A DNA stretch of 20,186 nucleotides from assembly GCA_965368585.1 (NCBI GenBank), contig CBDUNM010000094.1:1-20186 (forward strand). The letters run 5' to 3'. Shown here one piece after another: positions 14,075 to 20,186 of this stretch. Origin of the DNA: JARRQB01 sp965368585. Its GTDB lineage: Bacteria; Pseudomonadota; Gammaproteobacteria; Chromatiales; Chromatiaceae. Both the position numbers and the translations under genes were made by a program. The notes beneath the pieces are model-generated. The model made no database searches. It was not told the DNA's origin and was given only the letters and a program-made list of their open reading frames with translations. The stretch's first letter is position 1, and every line of letters starts with the position of its first letter.

Positions 14075-16999
14075 TCAGTCGTCGCCGTTGATGTAGTTTT
14101 TGTGGCACTCAACACAGCCGATGGGCGTACCGCGGGCCACCGTTATGCGATCATCGCTATTGCGGCATAGCGTGCCTCGCTCCTTGCACTCGAACGTGCG
14201 ATCGTTGAAGGTTCGCGACAGTACCGTGCCCTTGCCGTCGGGGCCGTGGCACGCCTTGCACACGGCGGCGCCCTGCTCTTTCTGCAACTCTTTGTGACTG
14301 TTGTTCCATCTGCGTTCTCCAACCGGATGCATGCCATGCGGGCCGTCAAGCGTCAGGCCCAACGTCCCGGTGTGGCAGGCGGCGCACTCGCCGATGCTGC
14401 CCGTGTGTCCTTGCAATTGATCGGAGGTCACGTTGTCGTTTGCAAACGGGTTGCTGTTCGGCCATTCGGCGTGCGTCGCGCCATGACAGCCCTCGCAAAA
14501 CACGCCGCCGTGGCCGGTGCTGACCCGGTACAGCTTGGGATTGCGCGCGGCGGTATCGCCAACAGTGCCGGCCCCGGGGTTGCTGAAGCCATTGAAGCCG
14601 TCCGGAATCGAATTCTCGGCAAAACGGGTATTCACCGGCACGATCGGGGTCGCTTTGGGGTCGTCGTTACGATAGGCCCGACGCAGACGTATGCCATCGG
14701 TATTGCCGGCGGTATCGACATTGTTGACGATGACCTGCTCCGGGTTGACGCCGTCGTCGTTCAGGGTCAGGGCGTTGTCGAGCGCGTCACCCGTGTGGCA
14801 GGAGCCGCAGCCGGGTTCGTTCGCCCAGGGCACCCGCGGCTGACCCGATCCGGGTTCGTAGAAATTCCCCTGCCCCAGCTTGAAATTACCGGGCTGATCG
14901 GGGGATACCTCCGCCGAGAAATCGGCACCGACCTGTTTCATGTCACCATGGCAGTCGTTGCACAGCATGTCGGCATTGAACATGGCCCCGCGCAGGCACT
15001 GCACTTTCTCGCCGGGGTGGCACTGGTAACAGGTCTGTTCCATCACCTGGATCCGCTCGGGCTGGTTGGTGATCGAACCGTCCGCCGCCTGAATCGGCGC
15101 GGGCATATCGGGGAACAGATCGGTGAATTGGCCGTGATGGCTGTGCATCACGTTCGAATTGCTCTTGTGTGCCACCTGGTTACGGCCGTTCGCGATGGTA
15201 CCCGGCTCGCCCGCCAAGGGTCCCAGCTGCGCCAGATCGAGCGCCGGGGTGTAGTGACAGACCTGACAGACCACGGGCTTGTTCTGCACCAGCGCCTGGT
15301 TGGTTAGACAACTGGTATCGCCGTTGCCATCGTTGGCGTTGATGTCACATGGATCGGGGCTATTGTCCGTGCCGACATATCCGGCGCCGTGCTTCAGATC
15401 GTGCAGCCGCAGCACGTTGATATCGGTGGCGTACTCGACGCTGACATCGACCGGGAGGGTGTTGCTTTCCGGGTCGTCCATCTGGCTGGCGACCGGCAGC
15501 CCGGCGCCCTTCAACGTGTCCGTCGGTTCCGACGTGCGGCTGTCGGTGAACTCGTCGGGCGCCGCATGGCAGTTCTTGCAGCTGGCCTCACCCGAAATCG
15601 GCAGCACCGTCTGCACAGTTGCGAGCGGCGTTCCGCCGTGGGTTCGCGCCTGAACGCTGACCAGCGGGTAGGCGTTTTCGCGGCCGAAATCGTCGTACGC
15701 CGCGAATGGAATACCGGCACCCTCGAACCAGTCGACATCGTTGGCGACATAACCGAACGGAAAATTGACGAAAAACGGCTTGTCTTCGAGGTACTCATGC
15801 ACCAACTGGGCGTCATTGGCTGCGTGGGGTCCATTGACACCCGGCATATTCTGTTGGACCGCCGACAGGAACTCGTCCTTGCTGTTGACCAGACCGTCCG
15901 GGCCGATGTACAGGTCTTCGACGTTGGGCACCGGCAGGCCCCTGCCTGCCGTGACATTGAACGGCGGGCCGGCAAGCGGCGTGATGGTCTGCGTCGCATC
16001 GAACGGATTGAAGGCCGGATAGAAGGCGTCATACGCCCCACCCGGGATCGGGTCGTCCCAGAAGTTGGTCTTGTAGGTATCACCATTCGCCGTCAGGCCG
16101 GTAAAGGCATCGGCCCTGGTCAGGATCGGGTCATTCGGGTTCGAGGCGGCCGCGTAGAAGACTTCGACCATGTCGGGACCGAGCAGTTTGGGCTCGTTTC
16201 CTTTTTCGATGACCTGCGCCAACAGCACCTGGAACGGCGGCAGAATGCTGGAAATGCGGGTATCCAGGTCGCCGCAATGCATGCCCAGGTCGTTGATCGC
16301 CACGATCTGATGACCGGCGTTGCCGGTACCGGCGGCCGGGTTATTGGAATTGTCCGCATTCGGAGCGGCCGGTTCCGCCACCGCCATGGCTTGGCAGTCG
16401 ATGCTGCCGACGCCATTCGTGTTGCCCTGGCCGCAACCCTGAGCGGTCGAGTTGATGGACACATCGCCGTTACGGCTGGTATCGCCGCCCGTGCCGCCGT
16501 TGGTATCGCCGCCCGTGCCGCCGCTGGTATCGCCGCCCGTGCCGCCGCTGGTATCGCCGCCCGTGCCGCCGTTGGTATCGCCGCCCGTGCCGCCGCCGGT
16601 ATCACCGCCCATGCCGCCGCTATCGCAATTTTGCGGTGCCCCCGCCACCTCGCGCTGATTTTCAACGCCGCCCGCCACCAGGCTGACTTTGCAAGGCACG
16701 GTGCCAAGTTCTTCCACCCTGGTTTCGATTTCCCATCGGTAGTCGTCTTCGCGACGCACCTTCCGGGTCGCGATCAGTTCGCCGCCGCTGCGAATCTCAA
16801 CGGTGACGCGCTTTCCGTGGGACGGAGCAACCCGGCCCTCGGCCTTGATCGTGAGCCGACCACCCTTGTCGCGCCACCGCAGTTCTTTGATTTCGACGTA
16901 GGTCTTCGAACCTTCTTCGTCAGCCGCTGCAGGGACCGCTACGGTCATTGTTATCACAAACAACGTCAGCCAGACGGCCGCCCAGTTGGTTGAAGACAT
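14075..16999 (-). CDS. Exported nonahaem cytochrome c with Gly-Asp-Thr repeat linker
   Basis: This 974-residue protein is an exported multihaem electron carrier or enzyme of an unnamed family. Residues 1-27 are a signal peptide. Then comes an Ig-like or FN3-like beta domain (about 30-125), six GGDT(N/S)GGT repeats (about 127-174), a long region with the motif NDLGMHCGDLDTR and ILPPFQ (near 245-265), and a haem-rich C-terminal half. Nine CXXCH sites lie near residues 473, 577, 656, 679, 731, 834, 871, 913 and 961: CKNCH, CQVCH, CYQCH, CNDCH, CGSCH, CEGCH, CAACH, CKACH and CVECH. I chose the ATG at 16999 because GAGG lies 8 bases upstream and the signal peptide follows at once; a longer frame to 17071 adds 24 residues with none of this. 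An intrinsic terminator follows it. It needs the adjacent ccm operon for maturation. Its electron partners are unknown. Confidence 0.93.
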   Translation of the reverse strand: MSSTNWAAVWLTLFVITMTVAVPAAADEEGSKTYVEIKELRWRDKGGRLTIKAEGRVAPSHGKRVTVEIRSGGELIATRKVRREDDYRWEIETRVEELGTVPCKVSLVAGGVENQREVAGAPQNCDSGGMGGDTGGGTGGDTNGGTGGDTSGGTGGDTSGGTGGDTNGGTGGDTSRNGDVSINSTAQGCGQGNTNGVGSIDCQAMAVAEPAAPNADNSNNPAAGTGNAGHQIVAINDLGMHCGDLDTRISSILPPFQVLLAQVIEKGNEPKLLGPDMVEVFYAAASNPNDPILTRADAFTGLTANGDTYKTNFWDDPIPGGAYDAFYPAFNPFDATQTITPLAGPPFNVTAGRGLPVPNVEDLYIGPDGLVNSKDEFLSAVQQNMPGVNGPHAANDAQLVHEYLEDKPFFVNFPFGYVANDVDWFEGAGIPFAAYDDFGRENAYPLVSVQARTHGGTPLATVQTVLPISGEASCKNCHAAPDEFTDSRTSEPTDTLKGAGLPVASQMDDPESNTLPVDVSVEYATDINVLRLHDLKHGAGYVGTDNSPDPCDINANDGNGDTSCLTNQALVQNKPVVCQVCHYTPALDLAQLGPLAGEPGTIANGRNQVAHKSNSNVMHSHHGQFTDLFPDMPAPIQAADGSITNQPERIQVMEQTCYQCHPGEKVQCLRGAMFNADMLCNDCHGDMKQVGADFSAEVSPDQPGNFKLGQGNFYEPGSGQPRVPWANEPGCGSCHTGDALDNALTLNDDGVNPEQVIVNNVDTAGNTDGIRLRRAYRNDDPKATPIVPVNTRFAENSIPDGFNGFSNPGAGTVGDTAARNPKLYRVSTGHGGVFCEGCHGATHAEWPNSNPFANDNVTSDQLQGHTGSIGECAACHTGTLGLTLDGPHGMHPVGERRWNNSHKELQKEQGAAVCKACHGPDGKGTVLSRTFNDRTFECKERGTLCRNSDDRITVARGTPIGCVECHKNYINGDD
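16478..16621 (-). repeat. Six tandem 24-bp units within the nonahaem cytochrome gene
   Basis: Six 24-bp units starting at 16478, 16502, 16526, 16550, 16574 and 16598 encode octapeptides of the form GGDT(N/S)GGT. Units 1 to 5 differ only in the last two bases; unit 6 has two further changes. They form a low-complexity linker between the N-terminal beta domain and the rest of the protein. Such near-identical units are prone to length change by slippage. Confidence 0.95.
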
Positions 17000-17630
17000 G
17001 CTGCTTACCTCATTCGCGCAAAACTTAAAGATCAGGGCCCAAGCCCGACTTCGCATAAGTAAACTTCCCAATAACCATGCGATTAATTCCCTAGTGTGTT
17101 TAGGCTTTTAACGGACGAAGTGTAGTGGGATATTATCCCACGTCAAGGGAATTAACGTGACCAATTACTCACATCGACGCGGCAGCTGCCCACTGACACG
17201 TCAAAACGTGAGCTGGTTTTGTCGCTTCCACCCGCCCGATCGAAACGCAACCCGAACACGTCGAGATGCTTCGGCCGCTCGCCGCGCCGCTTGATGCCGT
17301 GGGAAACGGAATTGAACCGAACTGTGACGCAATCTGTACCGTTGCCCGAACCCGGTTCACCACTTGCGGCGTAGCGCGGCCCCTTCCCCCCCGGGGTGGC
17401 CCCGGCCAGACTCGTTTGCTGACCCTCGAGTTGGCCTCAGGTGTTCAACGGGTCTGCCGTTACCCATGAACCAACCAAGGCCGCGAACCCAGGTTCCGCA
17501 AAACATCGGGTTCGTAACTCTGGCAATACCGAGAGCAACCCCCGCCAGACCGAACCGGCATCACTCGCAAAACTCAGTCGCGAGGTACTGAATCGATGAA
17601 AACTATCGATGAGTAATAAAGAGACGCACC
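17000..17630. other. Divergent intergenic region
   Basis: These 631 bp separate the leftward cytochrome from the rightward EAL/GGDEF gene. Apart from the nested dyad at 17083-17155 and the motif ATCGAT-N7-ATCGAT at about 17592-17610, I see no gene, tRNA, riboswitch or terminator. Short open frames between 17160 and 17590 have no family likeness. The divergent promoters must lie here. Confidence 0.6.
17083..17155. promoter_or_regulatory. Nested dyad: 10-bp inverted repeat around a 17-bp palindrome
   Basis: TTAATTCCCT (17083-17092) and AGGGAATTAA (17146-17155) are exact reverse complements. Between them lies the perfect palindrome GTGGGATATTATCCCAC (17125-17141). The site starts about 84 bp upstream of the nonahaem cytochrome start codon and is also upstream of the EAL/GGDEF gene. 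The arrangement suggests binding of a dimeric regulator, possibly at two related GGGA-containing sites. No known operator consensus was recognised, and a sigma-70 promoter within it is unclear. Confidence 0.45.
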
Positions 17631-19847
17631 GTGCATGATTTGTCGCCCTCTTTATCCGGCCCAGACGGCGTGCCAGGCGCTATAGCGCCGAATTTGACCA
17701 GGCCGTCTGTCGCGCGTCTTGCCGAGGCGTTGCAGCGCGGCGAACTCGTGCTCTACTACCAGCCCAAGATCAACATGCGCAGCGGCCAGGTCGTCGGCGT
17801 GGAGGCGCTGCTGCGTTGGCAACACCCCAACCACGGCCTGCTGCTGCCCAACGCATTTCTGCCGGAGGTAGAAGACGACGAACTGATTATCGGCATCGGC
17901 GAGCGGGTGATTCGCGACGCGCTCGAGCAAATCGTCACCTGGCACCATCAGGGCGTTCATGTCGCCGCCAGCGTCAACCTGGCACCACGTCAGTTGCAGC
18001 AGCCGCAGTTCCTCGCCATGTTGCGCGGCTGCCTCGAAGACCACCCGGACGCCAGCCCGAGTCTGCTCGAGCTCGAAATACTGGAATCCGCGGCGCTGCA
18101 GAACACCGCGCACGTGCGCAAGGTCATAGAGACCTGCCGCGACTGGGGGGTTTCGTTCTCTCTGGACGATTTCGGCACGGGCTACTCGTCACTGGCATAC
18201 CTGCGCGACATACCCGCCGACACGTTGAAGATCGACCAACGCTTCGTGCGCGATCTGCTCGACGACGAAGACGACCGCAATCTGGTCGAAGGCATCGTCA
18301 GTCTGGCCAAGGTATTTCGCCGCAGCGTGGTTGCCGAGGGCGTAGAGCATCCGGAGCAGGGTTTACTGCTGATGCGCCTGGGTTGCGATATCGGCCAGGG
18401 CTTCGGCATAGCCCGCCCCATGCCAGCGGCGGCGCTGGCGGAGTGGATCGCGCACTACCAGCCGCACCCGGACTGGGCACAGTGGGCGGACGTGCCGTGG
18501 GAGATGGAAGACTTCCCGCTGTTGATGGCGCAATACGACCACTACCAGTGGACCCAAGGCATCGTGGACTACCTCGATGGCGACATCCTGGCACTGACCG
18601 GTCAGGAACTGACCGACGCCCAGCGGTGCCGCTTCGGTCAGTGGTACCACCACCAGGGACTGGCGCGGTACGGACATCTCGAGGAGTTCACCGCGCTGGA
18701 CGAAATACATACGGCGGTGCACCTGCTCGCGCCCGAGGTCGTTCGCCTGTGCGATGCCGGGCAAATGGCGCAAGCCGAGGCACAGGCGCGCCAGCTGCTG
18801 GCGCTGCGGGACGACCTGCTGGAACGGCTGGCGAAACTGCAAAAAGCCGTTGCGACCCACCCGCTGCCGCGTGGCGAGATGGTGGAACGGGCGCGCCTGT
18901 CGCTCGCCCATCGAAAACCCGGTTCGACCCAGCGCAATCAAATCAGGATCCTGGTCGTGGACGACACCCCCGCCAATATCGAACTGCTGGCCAATGCCTT
19001 GTCGGAAGACTACACGGTCAAGTTCGCGACCAGTGGCGCGAAGGCGCTGGAACTCGCCGAGCGCCCCGATAAACCCGATCTCATCCTGCTGGACGTGATG
19101 ATGCCGGGCATGGACGGCTACGAGGTCTGCCGCCGCCTTAAAATCAACCCCGCGACGCGCGATATTCCGGTTATCTTCATCACCGCCAAGACGGACCTGG
19201 CCGACCAGGTGCGTGGCTTCAATATCGGCGGCGTGGACTATATCTCCAAACCGTTCGAGCTGCCCGTGGTGGCCGCCCGGGTGCGTATCCACCTCAAACT
19301 CAAGCTGCGCACCGACCTGTTGGAATCGCAGGCGTCATTGGACGGACTGACCGGTATCCCCAACCGGCGCCAGCTCGACGAGATCCTGCAGATCGAGTGG
19401 CGTCGAGCGGCGCGCGATCTGTTGTCGCTGTCGTTCCTGATGCTGGATGTCGATCACTTCAAGGCCTACAACGATCATTACGGCCACGGCGCGGGCGACG
19501 AATGCCTGCGCAAAGTCTCCGACGCGATGGTGTCCGCGCAGCTGCGCCCGGGCGATTTCGTGTCCCGCTACGGCGGGGAGGAATTCGCGGTGGTGCTGCC
19601 CGGCTGCAACTCAATCGGCGCGCGCGCCCTGGGGGAGCGGTTTTGCCAACTGATCGAGGCCATGCACATCCCCCATGCGCGATCGCCTACCGCCGCTCAC
19701 GTCACCGTGAGCGTCGGTTGCGCCACCTTCAAACCCGCCCATGGCGGCAGCCTCACGCAAATCCTGGCAGAGGCCGACAAGGCACTGTACCGCGCCAAAC
19801 ACAACGGCCGTAACCGCGTGTACTCGGTCGACGAATCCCTCAACTGA
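17631..19847 (+). CDS. EAL-CZB-REC-GGDEF protein: two-way c-di-GMP enzyme with a zinc-binding domain
   Basis: This 738-residue cytoplasmic protein should both break down and make c-di-GMP. The EAL phosphodiesterase domain (about 28-275) has E58-A-L, ELEILES (147-153), DDFGTGYSS (179-187), LKID (199-202) and AEGVE (235-239), so it looks active. Residues about 300-370 match a CZB zinc-binding domain: H304, C333, H360 and H364, spaced almost as in the E. coli cyclase DgcZ (H22, C52, H79, H83). A receiver follows (about 437-558) with D488, T518 and K540. The GGDEF cyclase domain (about 565-735) has GGEEF (648-652) and an intact RxxD feedback site (RPGD, 639-642). There is no membrane segment. The start is GTG after a weak AAGAGA ribosome site; an in-frame stop just upstream and the nearby EAL start leave little choice. 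The next gene begins 46 bp downstream, perhaps in the same operon. Confidence 0.93.
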   Translation: MHDLSPSLSGPDGVPGAIAPNLTRPSVARLAEALQRGELVLYYQPKINMRSGQVVGVEALLRWQHPNHGLLLPNAFLPEVEDDELIIGIGERVIRDALEQIVTWHHQGVHVAASVNLAPRQLQQPQFLAMLRGCLEDHPDASPSLLELEILESAALQNTAHVRKVIETCRDWGVSFSLDDFGTGYSSLAYLRDIPADTLKIDQRFVRDLLDDEDDRNLVEGIVSLAKVFRRSVVAEGVEHPEQGLLLMRLGCDIGQGFGIARPMPAAALAEWIAHYQPHPDWAQWADVPWEMEDFPLLMAQYDHYQWTQGIVDYLDGDILALTGQELTDAQRCRFGQWYHHQGLARYGHLEEFTALDEIHTAVHLLAPEVVRLCDAGQMAQAEAQARQLLALRDDLLERLAKLQKAVATHPLPRGEMVERARLSLAHRKPGSTQRNQIRILVVDDTPANIELLANALSEDYTVKFATSGAKALELAERPDKPDLILLDVMMPGMDGYEVCRRLKINPATRDIPVIFITAKTDLADQVRGFNIGGVDYISKPFELPVVAARVRIHLKLKLRTDLLESQASLDGLTGIPNRRQLDEILQIEWRRAARDLLSLSFLMLDVDHFKAYNDHYGHGAGDECLRKVSDAMVSAQLRPGDFVSRYGGEEFAVVLPGCNSIGARALGERFCQLIEAMHIPHARSPTAAHVTVSVGCATFKPAHGGSLTQILAEADKALYRAKHNGRNRVYSVDESLN

Positions 19848-19893
19848 GCCGTTCTCGCGCGCTTCCTGGACGCACCGCGAACCACGTGACCCC

Positions 19894-20186
19894 ATGGTGA
19901 ATGAATTGACGCTCTTGAAACGTTATCAGGCGCTGCCGATCGGCACCCGTGTGACCTTTTGGGCAATGTTCGGCATCGCCCTGATCAGCATTGCGTTGAT
20001 CAATTACATCGTCCAGCGCGAACACCGCACCTATCTCGATGAGCAAGGCGTGCAATTGCTCGAACGCGCGGACGCAGCGGGGGCGCGACTGAACGAAGAG
20101 CTTGACCAGCTGGCGCGAGCCACGCGGTTTCTGGCGCGCACGCCGCCGCCGCTCGGTTCCTCGCCGCGCTTCGGCTCGCGACGCCC
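19894..20186 (+). CDS. Membrane sensor protein, N-terminal part (truncated by window edge)
   Basis: An open frame runs from the ATG at 19894 to the window end, giving 97 codons without a stop. The product starts with a short basic segment, then one membrane helix at about 22-40 (VTFWAMFGIALISIALINY), then a charged periplasmic helix (QLLERADAAGARLNEELDQL) ending ARATRFLARTPP. This is the usual opening of PDC/Cache-type receptors that continue into histidine kinase or GGDEF/EAL output domains. It lies 46 bp after the EAL-CZB-REC-GGDEF gene on the same strand, and the cyclase protein carries a receiver domain, so a kinase would fit, but the output domain is outside the window. No clear ribosome site is seen, so the exact start is uncertain. 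Confidence 0.75.
   Translation, partial: MVNELTLLKRYQALPIGTRVTFWAMFGIALISIALINYIVQREHRTYLDEQGVQLLERADAAGARLNEELDQLARATRFLARTPPPLGSSPRFGSRR

Noticed and set aside
16478..16621. CRISPR-like array
   Set aside because: The repeats are directly adjacent with no spacers and are in frame within a coding gene.
16452..16658. Proline-valine repeat frame on the plus strand, and an Ala-rich frame on the minus strand (16120-16707)
   Set aside because: These are the other-frame readings of the 24-bp repeats inside the cytochrome gene.
15389..16993. 534-codon open frame on the plus strand (also 14246-15307)
   Set aside because: Both are antisense to the nonahaem cytochrome and show only low-complexity Arg/Ala/Val/Gly composition with no recognisable domain.
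2504..17160. Sigma-54 promoters (GG-N10-GC) in front of the cytochromes or ccmF
   Set aside because: I checked the upstream regions of both cytochromes and the ccmE-ccmF gap by eye; the candidates had the wrong spacing or lacked the GC element.
17156..17630. c-di-GMP riboswitch or tRNA before the EAL/GGDEF gene
   Set aside because: No GEMM-like conserved core and no tRNA arm pattern could be seen on either strand.

Overview
The window looks like chromosomal DNA from a GC-rich proteobacterium, most likely a gammaproteobacterium. The reasons are a complete System I cytochrome c maturation (ccm) operon with CcmH and CcmI as separate proteins, a PutP-type proline permease relic, an NtrC-type two-component pair, and c-di-GMP proteins. 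I cannot name a genus. The main theme is multihaem c-type cytochromes together with the machinery that attaches their haem.

Layout, left to right. (1) 1-1111, minus: the N-terminal 370 residues of an exported multihaem cytochrome c that runs off the left edge, with seven CXXCH sites already visible. (2) 1444-1881, minus: a small exported Arg/Glu/Gln-rich helical protein. (3) 2116-2501, plus: a decayed putP made of an N-terminal and a C-terminal piece in different frames, with the middle of the gene missing. (4) 2504-13767, minus: ccmABCDE, then a 396-bp gap, then ccmFGHI, then a membrane PAS histidine kinase and a sigma-54-dependent response regulator. The kinase overlaps ccmI by 4 bp and the regulator overlaps the kinase by 4 bp, so the two-component system appears translationally coupled to haem maturation. 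(5) 14075-16999, minus: a 974-residue exported nonahaem cytochrome with a Gly-Asp-Thr repeat linker and its own terminator at 14014-14051. (6) 17000-17630: a long divergent intergenic region with a perfect 17-bp palindrome nested inside a 10-bp inverted repeat. (7) 17631-19847, plus: an EAL-CZB-REC-GGDEF protein with all key residues of the enzymatic and zinc-binding parts present. (8) 19894-20186, plus: the start of a membrane sensor protein cut off by the window end.

How the genes may work together. CcmABCDE move haem onto CcmE, and CcmFGHI reduce the apocytochrome and ligate haem to CXXCH in the periplasm. The two flanking cytochromes together carry at least 16 haem sites, so they are heavy clients of this operon. 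The coupled sensor kinase and regulator would be well placed to adjust expression of respiratory genes, but no sigma-54 promoter could be recognised in the window, so the target is unknown. No MtrB/PioB-like porin or NapC/CymA-like quinol oxidase is present, so an extracellular electron conduit is possible but not shown.
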